From Opitutia bacterium (GTDB lineage Bacteria; Verrucomicrobiota; Verrucomicrobiia; Opitutales; Opitutaceae), in assembly GCA_947467625.1 (NCBI GenBank), contig CANIJN010000004.1:1-63897 (forward strand): a stretch of DNA of 63,897 nt. The letters run 5' to 3'. Below, in pieces: positions 50,758 to 59,203 of the stretch (its first letter is position 1; each line of letters starts with the position of its first letter). The position numbers and the translations under genes are program-made. Below the pieces are notes generated by a model. The model made no database searches. It was not told where the DNA came from and saw nothing but the letters and a program-made list of their open reading frames with translations.

Positions 50758-53010
50758 ATGATTCACTTTTTCGTCGCATGTGTAGTGCTGCTCCACGTGC
50801 TGTTTTGGGGCGCGGGGTTGGCGATGCTGGCGATGCCGCGGGCGTGGCGGCGGTTTTGGCCGGTGCTCGTGGTGCCGGCGGGGTGGGCCCTGCAGTCGGC
50901 GGTGGTGTGGGCGGGGGCGATGGGGGGCCTGAAGGGCACGAACGGATACGCGTGGTGGAGTGAAGTGGTGCCGGTGGCTTTGCTGGCGGTGGGGGTGGGG
51001 CGCGTGGGGCGCGGCGGGAAGGGATCGCCCGTAAGCGGGCTCCTACCTCGGAGGGCGTGGGTGGATATGCAGCGAATCGGCGTGGTGTGGCTCGCCAGTG
51101 TGGGGGTGCTCGGGCTGTTGGTCGTGCCCCTAGCGTGGGCGTCGAAGGTGTTGACGACCCTCTCGCTGGCGAGCTGCGATGCGGGCGACTACGCGGCGGG
51201 GGCGCGGGTTTTGCAGGAGTTTGCACGCGCGGATCGCAGTGGGTTTCTCGGTTTGACCGAGGTGGTGCGGGTGCACGGAGCGGATAATTTTTTCGAATAC
51301 TGGACGCGGTTGAATCACTTCACGCCCTCGGCGCTGATCGCGTTTAATGGATCGGTGCTCGGGTGCAGGCCGGACGAGCTGACGAGCCTGCTGACGATGG
51401 TGCTGTTGGCGGGGTCGCTGCCGGTGGTGTTTTGGATGGCGCGGGCGGTGATTGGTTTCAGCGGAGCGCCGAGTGCGGCGGTGGCGGTGCTCTACGGGCT
51501 GAGCCCGCTGAATTGGTATGTGGTCGGGCACGTCGCGCCCGGACAGCTGTTGGCCGCGATGGCCGTCGGGCTGATCACGTGGACGGGGGTGGCGCTGTGG
51601 CGCGGGCGACTGACGTGGGCGCGCGGGCTGAGCTTCGCCGGGGTGCTGGCGATCGGTTACTGGCTGGTGTTGGGGAGCTATAATTTTTTCGTGGTCCTGT
51701 GCTTGGTGCCGGCGTTGGCGTATGCGAGCGGGTTGGCGCTGTGGCACGGTGAGTGGCGGCGATTGGGCCAATGGTGCGTGGTCATGGTGGCACCGCTGGC
51801 GGTGTGTGGCGGGGTGTTTGCGGGCCGCGTGGCGGGTTTGCTCGAACGGTTTCAGCTGCTGCGAACGTATGATTTTGGTTGGAATATTCCGGCGCTGACG
51901 CCGGAAGGTTGGCTGGGGTTGGTGAGCGGGCCGGAGTTAGCGCCGTGGGGTTGGGGTGGGGTCAGGTGGGTGTTGGCGGCGGCGGTGATCGGGCTGCTCG
52001 GCTGGGCCACGCTGCGCGCGGTGAGTGAGCGGCGGAAAAAAACCTGGATCGCACTCGCGGTCACGCTGCCCGTGTTGGCGGGGTATGCGTTTCTTCAATG
52101 GCGAGGGGCGCAGCTGGGGACGAACGCGAGCTATGATGCGTTCAAGGTGTTCACGGTTTTCTATCCGGTGATGCTGCCGGCGTTTTGCTGGTGGATCACG
52201 CTACGATGGAGCCAGCGATTGACGGAGTGGATCGGGGTGATGGGCGTCGCGGGTGTGGTGTTGCTGGGCAACGTGGTCGGCACCGGCATGATTGCGTGGC
52301 GGCTGGCCGCGGCGCCGCGGATCGTCGACGGAGGGCTGCGGGACGTGCGCAAGATCGAAGCGATGGCGGACGTGGTGTCGGTAAATGTGTTGTTACCGGA
52401 CATGTGGTCGCGCCTGTGGGCGAACGCATTTTTGCTCCGGAAGCCGCAGTATTTTTTGACGGATACCTACGAAGGGCGCTGGCACACGGCGTTGCGGGGC
52501 GAGTGGGATCTCGAGGGTGGGATGATTACAGTAAAGCCAGCGGAGGGCGGACGGAGGCAGATCGCGCCAGGGATCGCGCTGGTGGATACGCGGAGCGCAG
52601 ATTTCTTGAGAGTGACGGTGGGCGAAGGCTGGTATGAGGAAGAGAGCGAGGCGCAGGCGGGGACGCGTTGGCGGTGGACGAAAGGCGAGGGGACGCTCCG
52701 GATCGAGAACCCGCACGCGTGGTCGCTGCGGGTGACATGCATGCTGGACGGATGGAGTCTGGGCGCGCGCGACTTGACGCTGGAGGTGACGGGGGCGAAG
52801 GGTGAGGGCGGAGGGGCGCCGGGCGGCGCGGTGGCGTCGAGGAATCTGAGTGGGCAGAGGGTGAGAACATTTTTTCCGGAGATCGTCGTGCCGCCAGGCG
52901 GGGCGACGGTGACGCTGAAGTCGGCGCAGCCGTGGCTGGGGGCGGTGGGCGGGGAGACGCGGGCGCTGGGGCTGTGTGTGTTTGGGCTGGAGTTTGCGGT
53001 GCGGCGCTAG
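50758..53010 (+). CDS. Large polytopic membrane protein with C-terminal beta-rich domain
   Basis: 750 residues. About twelve hydrophobic segments spread over the first 520 residues, with an extracytoplasmic-type loop containing LASCDAGDYAAGARVLQEFA. The C-terminal 150 residues are soluble: TRWRWTKGEGTLRIENPHAW, then DLTLEVTGAKGEGGG and finally ALGLCVFGLEFAVRR. This end shares the pattern (R-W-W/S-x, short beta-strands, and a last strand with F/L-x-L-x-F/L) with the proteins at 37314-38873 and 40506-42110. Membrane topology is like a GT-C transferase, but the family was not recognised. Follows the methyltransferase gene. Confidence 0.77.
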   Translation: MIHFFVACVVLLHVLFWGAGLAMLAMPRAWRRFWPVLVVPAGWALQSAVVWAGAMGGLKGTNGYAWWSEVVPVALLAVGVGRVGRGGKGSPVSGLLPRRAWVDMQRIGVVWLASVGVLGLLVVPLAWASKVLTTLSLASCDAGDYAAGARVLQEFARADRSGFLGLTEVVRVHGADNFFEYWTRLNHFTPSALIAFNGSVLGCRPDELTSLLTMVLLAGSLPVVFWMARAVIGFSGAPSAAVAVLYGLSPLNWYVVGHVAPGQLLAAMAVGLITWTGVALWRGRLTWARGLSFAGVLAIGYWLVLGSYNFFVVLCLVPALAYASGLALWHGEWRRLGQWCVVMVAPLAVCGGVFAGRVAGLLERFQLLRTYDFGWNIPALTPEGWLGLVSGPELAPWGWGGVRWVLAAAVIGLLGWATLRAVSERRKKTWIALAVTLPVLAGYAFLQWRGAQLGTNASYDAFKVFTVFYPVMLPAFCWWITLRWSQRLTEWIGVMGVAGVVLLGNVVGTGMIAWRLAAAPRIVDGGLRDVRKIEAMADVVSVNVLLPDMWSRLWANAFLLRKPQYFLTDTYEGRWHTALRGEWDLEGGMITVKPAEGGRRQIAPGIALVDTRSADFLRVTVGEGWYEEESEAQAGTRWRWTKGEGTLRIENPHAWSLRVTCMLDGWSLGARDLTLEVTGAKGEGGGAPGGAVASRNLSGQRVRTFFPEIVVPPGGATVTLKSAQPWLGAVGGETRALGLCVFGLEFAVRR

Positions 53011-53206
53011 GAGAGGGTTTCGGCGGGGACCGGAGACGGGAGTGTTAACCGCGGATAGCGCGGATGGGGCGGATCAAGGCGGTGCGCTACGGAGGTTTCA
53101 GCCGCGAAAATTGCGCCAGCTACGACGACGAATTTTGCGTTGCGGAAGGCGGACCGAAGTCCGTTGGAGTTTCGGATGGCGCGTGGGGCGGGGGGCTGTT
53201 TGCTGA

Positions 53207-54214
53207 ATGCCCATGGCTGAAGCGAAAAATTTACGGCGAGTTTATGCGGGAAAACGCGTGCTGATCACGGGTGGGCTGGGCTTTATTGGCTCGAATCTCG
53301 CGCGGGAGTTGGTGCGGCTCGGGGCGAAGGTGAGCGTGTTGGATTCGCTGATACCGGAATATGGTGGGAATCGGCGCAACCTGGCCGGGCTGACGGGGAA
53401 GGTGCACGTGCACGTCGCCGACGTGCGTGACTGGCCGAAGTTGCCCGCGCTCGTGCGGGGGCAGGATTTTCTGTTCAATCTCGCTGGGCAGACGAGTCAC
53501 ATGGATTCGATGACGGATCCGCAGACGGATTTGGATATTAACGGGCGGGCACAGCTGGCGATCCTCGAGGCGTGTCGCGTGCACAATCCCGGCGTGAGAA
53601 TTGTGTTTGCGAGCACGCGGCAGATTTATGGGAAGCCCGATTATTTACCGGTGGACGAGAAGCATCCGCTGCGGCCGGTGGATGTAAACGGGATCAACAA
53701 GCTCGCGGGCGAGTCGTTTCACCTGCTGTATTCGCGGGTGCACGGGATTCGGGCGACGGCGTTGCGGCTGACGAACACGATCGGGCCGCGCATGCGGGTG
53801 AAGGATGCGCGGCAGACCTTTGTGGGCGTGTGGATTCGCCGGCTCGTCGAAGGGGAGGCGATTGAAGTATGGGGTGGGGAGCAGCTGCGCGATTTCACCT
53901 ATGTCGACGATGCGGTGGAGGCGTTTCTCCTCGCAGCGGCAAAAGATGCGGCGATTGGCGCAGTCTTTAATTTAGGCGGGCCGCCGCCAGTCACGCTGGA
54001 AGAACTTGCGGCGACGCTCGTGGAGCTGAACGGCGGTGGCTATTATGTGGTGAAGACGTTTCCGGCGGAGCGGAAGAAGATCGATATCGGGGACTACTAT
54101 GCGGACGACCGGTTGATTCGGAAGAAACTGGGCTGGCGGGCGCGGACGGACTTGCGCACGGCTCTGAAGCGGACGCTGGCGTATTATCGGAAAGAGCTGC
54201 GGCATTACGTCTGA
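53207..54214 (+). CDS. NAD-dependent epimerase/dehydratase-like protein, catalytic Tyr replaced by Asn
   Basis: 335 residues. Extended SDR fold: VLITGGLGFIGSNLARELVR (NAD-binding GxxGxxG), LAGQTSHMDSMTDPQTDLDI and FASTRQIYGKPDYLPVDEKH. The active-site segment reads DVNGINKLAGESF: the Lys (about 165) is present, but the position of the usual Tyr, four residues earlier, is Asn (about 161). LRLTNTIGPRMRVKDARQTF is also present. Either the enzyme uses another acid/base or it does something other than classic 4-keto chemistry. Lies upstream of a GT2 gene; the substrate is probably a nucleotide sugar. Confidence 0.83.
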   Translation: MPMAEAKNLRRVYAGKRVLITGGLGFIGSNLARELVRLGAKVSVLDSLIPEYGGNRRNLAGLTGKVHVHVADVRDWPKLPALVRGQDFLFNLAGQTSHMDSMTDPQTDLDINGRAQLAILEACRVHNPGVRIVFASTRQIYGKPDYLPVDEKHPLRPVDVNGINKLAGESFHLLYSRVHGIRATALRLTNTIGPRMRVKDARQTFVGVWIRRLVEGEAIEVWGGEQLRDFTYVDDAVEAFLLAAAKDAAIGAVFNLGGPPPVTLEELAATLVELNGGGYYVVKTFPAERKKIDIGDYYADDRLIRKKLGWRARTDLRTALKRTLAYYRKELRHYV

Positions 54215-54302
54215 GCTTGGCCGCGAGCAGGCGCAGGAGGCGCAAAAAAAGATCCAAGGGTTTTCTTGCGGGTGAGAGGTGTTTTGCGACTATGCAGCGC
54301 AG

Positions 54303-55259
54303 ATGCCCCAACCTGCTCTCAGTTTTGTCATCCCGCTTTATCGCAGTGCCGAGACCATCGGAGCGGTGGTGCGGGCGATTGAGGAGCTGCCGATCGAGGG
54401 CGGGCACGAGATTGTGTTGGTCAACGACGGGAGTCCGGATGGGACGGCGGACGTGTGCCGGGAGTTGGTCAAGAACGCGCGGGTGCCGATCACCTATGTC
54501 GAGCACGCGCGAAATTTCGGAGAGCACAACGCGGTGCTCACGGGGTGGCGGAACGCACGCGGGGCGCACCTCGTCAATCTCGACGACGATGGGCAGAATC
54601 CGCCGGTGGAAGCGGTGCGGCTGTGGCGGCATGCGCAGGCGACGGGGCTCGACGTGGTGTTTGGCCATTACGCGGTGAAGCAGCACTCGGCGTGGCGGAA
54701 TCTCGGGAGTTGGTTCACGAACCGCATGACCGATTGGGCGCTCGACAAACCACCGGGATTTTATCTGTCGAGTTTTCGTTGTGTGACTGCGTTTGTGGCG
54801 AAGGAAGTGGTGAGTTACCCTGGGCCCTATCCGTATATTGACGGGTTGTTGCTGCAGGTGACGCAACGCATCGGGTCGATAGCCGTGAAACACGAGGCCA
54901 GGGTGGCCGGTGAGAGCACTTATACCTTAAGCCGGTTACTGCGGCTATGGCTGAGTGCGTGGATCAATTTTTCAGTGCAGCCGCTGCGCGTGGCGACGGT
55001 GCTTGGGCTGATCATGGCGGCGGTCGGCCTAGTGGCGCTAGGTGTGGTCGCGTGGCTGTGGTGGTGGGATCAGGGGCCGGCGACGGGCTGGGGCTGGCTG
55101 ATGGCGGCGATGCTGATTTTTTCCGGAACGCAGCTGGTGCTGTTGGGGCTGATCGGCGAATATGTCGGCCGAATGTTTCTCGCGGTGAATCAGCGACCGC
55201 AGGCGGTGGTGCGGGACGTGCGCCGTGGAGGCGCCGGTGGCGCTGGTGGCGCCAGTTGA
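54303..55259 (+). CDS. GT2 glycosyltransferase with C-terminal membrane segments (DPM1/GtrB-like)
   Basis: 318 residues from ATG 54303. GT2 N-terminal domain: LSFVIPLYRSAETIGAVVRA, EIVLVNDGSPDGTADVCREL (DxD-like acidic), NLDDDGQNPPVEAVRLWRH and a Q/R..W-like segment. Two C-terminal transmembrane helices (VATVLGLIMAAVGLVALGVV and LMAAMLIFSGTQLVLLGLIG), as in polyprenyl-phosphate glycosyltransferases of the GtrB/ArnC type. It could make a polyprenyl-phosphate sugar for the GT-C proteins of the region. Convergent to the next GT2 gene, 17 bp apart. Confidence 0.9.
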   Translation: MPQPALSFVIPLYRSAETIGAVVRAIEELPIEGGHEIVLVNDGSPDGTADVCRELVKNARVPITYVEHARNFGEHNAVLTGWRNARGAHLVNLDDDGQNPPVEAVRLWRHAQATGLDVVFGHYAVKQHSAWRNLGSWFTNRMTDWALDKPPGFYLSSFRCVTAFVAKEVVSYPGPYPYIDGLLLQVTQRIGSIAVKHEARVAGESTYTLSRLLRLWLSAWINFSVQPLRVATVLGLIMAAVGLVALGVVAWLWWWDQGPATGWGWLMAAMLIFSGTQLVLLGLIGEYVGRMFLAVNQRPQAVVRDVRRGGAGGAGGAS

Positions 55260-55276
55260 AGGAACTGAGTTGAAGT

Positions 55277-56224
55277 TTAAGGCGAAGGAACGGAGGGGAA
55301 TATTTTTTCCCAGCGGGCGAATTCGCGGGCGAGCGCGGCGGTGAGGGCGGCGAGGGCCTCGGGTGGCGGCGTGCGGGAGAGGCCGTGCAGGAAAAGAAAC
55401 GTGCGGAAGGCGAGCTCGGGGTCGTGGTCGCGGGGCTCGGGGAGAATGGTATCGAAATGATGGCGACACCACTCGCGGATCGCACCGGCGTCGTTGGAGA
55501 GCTCAGCGCGCCAGCGGCGGGCGAGGCGGTAGGAGTTCGCTTCGTCGTGGAGTTTCCGGCCGACGGAGGCGCTGATGTGGTGGCGGACGACGCTGCGAAG
55601 GGCGACTGCGTTGGTGCGACCGATCGCGCGGGCCCGGAAACAAAGGTCGACGTCTTCACCGCCGTTGACGTAGCCCTCGTCGAATCCGCCGAGTTCCAGC
55701 CACAGGGCGCGTTTGACGAGCACGCAGGCCCCGGTGAGGGCGGGGACGGGGCGGACGGAGGAAAATAAACGCGAGCGACACGCGGGGAGGGCGCGGTCGT
55801 GGACGGGTTTGCCCTGCTGATTGATGATGATGCCGGTGTGGTCGATGGCACCGGTGCGGGCGTCGAGCTGAATGTTGCCGATGAGGCCGGCGCGGTCGGC
55901 GAGCGAGCGGTGGGCGCCGAGCATGGGTTCGAACCAGCGCGGGAGGAAAACGAGATCGTTATTGAGGAGGGCGAGCACGTCGCCGCGGGCGTGGGCGATG
56001 GCGCGGTTGTTGGCGGCGGCGTAACCGAGATTGCGGTCGTTGAGGACGACGCGGAACGGCGGAGTGAGTGTGCTGAGCCAAGCGCGCGTAGCGTCGGTGC
56101 TACCGTCGTCGACGAGAATGATTTCGTGCGTGAGGCCGTCGGGGAGCGTGGCTTGCAGGCTCGCAACACAGGCGCGGGTGAGCGCGAGGTTGTTGAAAAG
56201 GGGAATGATGAAGCTGACCTGCAC
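55277..56224 (-). CDS. GT2 glycosyltransferase (rhamnosyltransferase-type)
   Basis: 315 residues from a GTG at 56222-56224 (VQVSFIIPLFNNLALTRACV). GT2 motifs: EIILVDDGSTDATRAWLSTL, LALLNNDLVFLPRWFEPMLG (DxD-like), ALTGACVLVKRALWLELGG and GFDEGYVNGGEDVDLCFRAR (ED-x-D motif). The C-terminal part has PEPRDHDPELAFRTFLFLHG, of unknown function. Located downstream of rfbA on the same strand, so it may use the dTDP-rhamnose made by the preceding genes. The start is uncertain, because an open frame runs further upstream. Confidence 0.82.
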   Translation of the reverse strand: MQVSFIIPLFNNLALTRACVASLQATLPDGLTHEIILVDDGSTDATRAWLSTLTPPFRVVLNDRNLGYAAANNRAIAHARGDVLALLNNDLVFLPRWFEPMLGAHRSLADRAGLIGNIQLDARTGAIDHTGIIINQQGKPVHDRALPACRSRLFSSVRPVPALTGACVLVKRALWLELGGFDEGYVNGGEDVDLCFRARAIGRTNAVALRSVVRHHISASVGRKLHDEANSYRLARRWRAELSNDAGAIREWCRHHFDTILPEPRDHDPELAFRTFLFLHGLSRTPPPEALAALTAALAREFARWEKIFPSVPSP

Positions 56225-56304
56225 GCGAGGGCGCGGGATGCGCGGCGCGCCCCGCGAGTTTAAGTTTAAGGTGACGGGGAGCGGCGCGCTGACGAGCGGC
56301 GGCC

Positions 56305-57231
56305 CTACGCTTCGGAGGCGAGGCGGCGGAGGTAGGCGCCGTAGGAGGATTTGCCGAGACGGGTGATGTTGGCGTTGAGGCCGGCGCGGTCGATCCAACC
56401 TTTGCGGTAGGCGATCTCCTCAAGGCACGCAATTTTGAGGCCTTGGCGGTTTTCAATCACGGAGACGAATTGAGCGGCCTCGAGGAGGGAGTCGTGCGTA
56501 CCGGTGTCGAGCCAAGCGGTGCCGCGGCCGAGGAGTTCCACGCGGAGAGTGCCGGCGTCGAGGTAGAGCCGGTTGAGGTCGGTGATCTCGAGTTCACCGC
56601 GTTTGGAGGGCTTGAGGGTGCGCGAGATTTTGACGACATCAGCGTCGTAGAAATAGATGCCGGGGATGGCGTAGTTGGATTTTGGTTGCGCGGGTTTTTC
56701 CTCGAGGGAAAGGACGCGACCATCTGCGGCGAACTCGACGACGCCGTAGCTGGTGGGATCGGCGACGTGGTAGCCAAAAATGGTGGCTCCGCTGGTGCGG
56801 GCCCCGGCGGCTTCGAGCGAGCGCGTGAAATCGTGGCCGTAGAAAAGGTTGTCGCCGAGGACGAGGGCCGAGGGTTCGGAGCCGGTGAGGAAGCCGGTGT
56901 CGCCGGCGATGTGGAAGGCTTGGGCGAGGCCATCGGGGCTGGGCTGCTCGGCGTAGGAGAGCTTGAGTCCGAGGTTGGTGCCGTCGCCGAGCAGTTTTTT
57001 AAAGAGCGGGAGATCGGTGGGGGTGGAGATGACGAGGACCTCGCGAATGCCGGCGAGCATCAGGACCGACAGCGGGTAATAGATCATCGGTTTATCGTAA
57101 ACCGGCATGAGCTGCTTGGAGACGGCGATGGTGAGGGGCCAGAGGCGCGTGCCGGAGCCTCCGGCGAGAATTATCCCGCGACGGGAGGACGCGCCAGTTG
57201 AAGTGGGAAGTTGCAGTGGAAGAGAAGGCAT
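56305..57231 (-). CDS. rfbA: Glucose-1-phosphate thymidylyltransferase
   Basis: 308 residues. It makes dTDP-glucose, the first step toward dTDP-rhamnose. Signatures: [20 protein letters not shown] with the nucleotidyl-transfer loop, [71 protein letters not shown] and [16 protein letters not shown]. All active-site residues of RmlA appear kept. It has a short N-terminal extension (about 17 residues) before the glycine loop. Part of an operon with rfbB and a reductase-like gene upstream; no rfbC is present. Confidence 0.96.
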   Translation of the reverse strand: MPSLPLQLPTSTGASSRRGIILAGGSGTRLWPLTIAVSKQLMPVYDKPMIYYPLSVLMLAGIREVLVISTPTDLPLFKKLLGDGTNLGLKLSYAEQPSPDGLAQAFHIAGDTGFLTGSEPSALVLGDNLFYGHDFTRSLEAAGARTSGATIFGYHVADPTSYGVVEFAADGRVLSLEEKPAQPKSNYAIPGIYFYDADVVKISRTLKPSKRGELEITDLNRLYLDAGTLRVELLGRGTAWLDTGTHDSLLEAAQFVSVIENRQGLKIACLEEIAYRKGWIDRAGLNANITRLGKSSYGAYLRRLASEA

Positions 57232-57275
57232 CGGAGGGAGTCTTTAGCGGTCGAGGGATTTGATGAGGCCGTGGA

Positions 57276-57599
57276 TCATGCGGGAGATTTCGCGGAGTTC
57301 GGCCACGAGGACGAGCCCAGTGTCCGCAGCAACGAAAGATAGCGCGATCGCCGGAGCATCTGCGAGCGGGTCTCGCCAGCGGAGCCTTTGGCGTAGCCGA
57401 GGAACTGCTTGAACTCAGCTTTGCTGGTGCGCTCTACGCCCTCAGCGATGTTGTCGGAAATGCTGTTTGCCGAGCGTGTGATCTGATCCTTGAAGCCCCA
57501 GTCGCGGCAGTCGGCGAGGAGGCGATAGACCTCAATGCTCAACCCGTGCGAACGGCGCCAAACCTCAAGCTTCTCGAAGGACTCGTCGGCAGACTCCAT
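57276..57599 (-). CDS. Four-helix bundle protein (23S rRNA intervening-sequence type), probably frameshifted
   Basis: 107 residues as read. The start is SFEKLEVWRRSHGLSIEVYR, with ITRSANSISDNIAEGVERTS and FKQFLGYAKGSAGETRSQML, which match TIGR02436 four-helix bundle proteins. The end, LRTLGSSSWPNSAKSPA, does not. In another frame the expected ending VAELREISRMIHGLIKSLDR is present up to TAA at 57244-57246, so the gene seems to have lost one base (or gained two) somewhere near 57300-57345. Such small proteins appear as mobile islands between genes; function is unknown. It lies between rfbB and rfbA in the same direction. Confidence 0.68.
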   Translation of the reverse strand: MESADESFEKLEVWRRSHGLSIEVYRLLADCRDWGFKDQITRSANSISDNIAEGVERTSKAEFKQFLGYAKGSAGETRSQMLRRSRYLSLLRTLGSSSWPNSAKSPA

Positions 57600-57638
57600 G
57601 ATGCTTCGACTTAAACTTATTGCTTAAACTGCCGGCGT

Positions 57639-58706
57639 TTAGCCGGCGTGGCCGAGACGTTCACGGGCGTATTTCTTGGCGGTGATGTCGGCGGCCCAGC
57701 TGCGGTGGGTGAGATACCAGTCGACGGTTTTAGCGATGCCGGTGGTGAAATTTTCCTGGGGGGCCCAGCCGAGCTCGGACTGGAGTTTCGTGCAGTCGAT
57801 GGCGTAGCGACGGTCGTGGCCGGGGCGGTCAGCGACGTAGGTGATTTGGGAGGCGTAGGGTTTACCGTCGGCGCGCGGGGATTTTTTGTCGAGGAGGGCG
57901 CAGATGGTGTTAACGATTTCGATATTCGGTTTCTCGTTCAGGCCGCCGATGTTGTAGGTCTCGCCGAGGCGGCCCTTTTGGAGGACGAGCCAAATCGCAG
58001 CGGCGTGGTCTTCGACGTAGAGCCAGTCGCGGATCTGCATGCCGTCGCCGTAGACCGGGAGATGTTTTCCCTCGAGGGCGTTGAGAATGACGAGCGGGAT
58101 GAGTTTTTCTGGGAAGTGAAAGGGCCCGTAGTTGTTCGAGCAGTTCGTCGTGAGGGTCGGGAAATGATAGGTGTGCTGGAAGGAACGGACGAGGTGGTCG
58201 CTGGAGGCTTTGGACGCCGCGTAGGGAGAATTAGGGGCGAAGGGAGTCTCCTCGGTGAACGCTGGATCGGTGAGGGAGAGGGTGCCGTAGACCTCGTCGG
58301 TGGAGACGTGGAGGAAGCGGAAGGCGGCTTTCTTAGCCTCGGGGAGTTTTGACCAGTAAAGACGCGAGCAGTTGAGGAGGCGGAGGGTGCCGACGACGTT
58401 CGTTTGGATGAAGGGCTCGGGGGAATCGATGGAGCGGTCGACGTGGGACTCGGCGGCGAAATTCACGACGGCGTCGATCTGGTGTTCGGCGAGGAGGCGG
58501 GTGACGAGGGCGGTGTCGCCGATATCGCCGTGCGCGAAAACGTAGCGCGGGTCGTTCGCGAGGTCGGCGAGGTTAGCCGGGTTGCCGGCGTAGGTGAGCG
58601 CGTCGAGGTTGATGAGCTTGGTCAGCGGTGAGCCTTTTTCAGTGAGGCGCTGACGGATGAAGTTGCTGCCAATAAAGCCGGCGCCGCCGGTGACGAGGAG
58701 GTTCAT
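57639..58706 (-). CDS. rfbB: dTDP-glucose 4,6-dehydratase
   Basis: 355 residues. Extended SDR that makes dTDP-4-keto-6-deoxyglucose. Motifs: [53 protein letters not shown], the catalytic triad in [20 protein letters not shown] (Tyr-x3-Lys), [20 protein letters not shown] and [17 protein letters not shown]. The active site Asp-Glu pair STDEVYG is kept. Its ATG overlaps the stop of the toxin-like gene (ATGA), so translation is coupled to it. Confidence 0.97.
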   Translation of the reverse strand: MNLLVTGGAGFIGSNFIRQRLTEKGSPLTKLINLDALTYAGNPANLADLANDPRYVFAHGDIGDTALVTRLLAEHQIDAVVNFAAESHVDRSIDSPEPFIQTNVVGTLRLLNCSRLYWSKLPEAKKAAFRFLHVSTDEVYGTLSLTDPAFTEETPFAPNSPYAASKASSDHLVRSFQHTYHFPTLTTNCSNNYGPFHFPEKLIPLVILNALEGKHLPVYGDGMQIRDWLYVEDHAAAIWLVLQKGRLGETYNIGGLNEKPNIEIVNTICALLDKKSPRADGKPYASQITYVADRPGHDRRYAIDCTKLQSELGWAPQENFTTGIAKTVDWYLTHRSWAADITAKKYARERLGHAG

Positions 58707-58960
58707 GGAAGGGGAGTTATTTCCGTTACGCGGATGCTTTGAGTAGCATGGTCAGCGTGATAGCTGATGAGGTGGCCCTCGTTTTCGACGACCGCCAAGG
58801 GCAGTCCATCGTCGTCTTGCAGGGTGAAAAGCGAGGGCTGAAACGGGTGGAGGGCAAGCGCCTCGATCGCGCGTTCGAGTTGCTTGCGGCGGCGCTTCGA
58901 TAGGCCGGACAAATAATAATACGCGGCACCTTCAACCGACCAGGAATAGTCGAGATTCAC
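58703..58960 (-). CDS. Small toxin-like protein (RelE/ParE-type candidate)
   Basis: 85 residues from the GTG at 58958-58960. Sequence: a tyrosine-rich start ([20 protein letters not shown]), a basic helix, [20 protein letters not shown], then [20 protein letters not shown] and [11 protein letters not shown]. The helix followed by a C-terminal beta-sheet with HLISYHADH is what is seen in RelE/ParE-type ribonuclease or gyrase toxins, but family membership is unproven and typical catalytic residues could not be assigned. It overlaps by four bases with the small gene before it and with rfbB after it. Confidence 0.55.
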   Translation of the reverse strand: MNLDYSWSVEGAAYYYLSGLSKRRRKQLERAIEALALHPFQPSLFTLQDDDGLPLAVVENEGHLISYHADHATQSIRVTEITPLP

Positions 58961-59187
58961 GCGGCCTTGCGTTTCCGTACCTTGCTTTGATCGAGCGCGC
59001 GGACGCGCCGGTAATATTCCTCCGACGTGATTTCGTTGCCCGCCTGCATACTCCGGCGTCGCCGTGTCATCTCGGACCTCCAGGCGGGATTGCTGGCGCG
59101 ATCTTTCGCGAACAGATACGCTTTCATCCAAGCCCGCTCCTTGGCGGTCAATTTGTCCGCAGTCTGCTTGAGTTCGGCGATCGACAT
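58957..59187 (-). CDS. Small antitoxin-like protein
   Basis: 76 residues. MSIAELKQTADKLTAKERAW at the N-terminus, a basic middle (NPAWRSEMTRRRRSMQAG) and ITSEEYYRRVRALDQSKVRK at the end. An N-terminal helix followed by charged stretches is usual for antitoxins; no DNA-binding motif (ribbon-helix-helix or HTH) can be assigned with certainty. Its stop overlaps the GTG of the toxin-like gene (GTGA). The pair lies inside the rhamnose operon, 16 bp after the reductase-like gene. Confidence 0.55.
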   Translation of the reverse strand: MSIAELKQTADKLTAKERAWMKAYLFAKDRASNPAWRSEMTRRRRSMQAGNEITSEEYYRRVRALDQSKVRKRKAA

Positions 59188-59203
59188 GGGGGCACGTTAC
59201 GGC

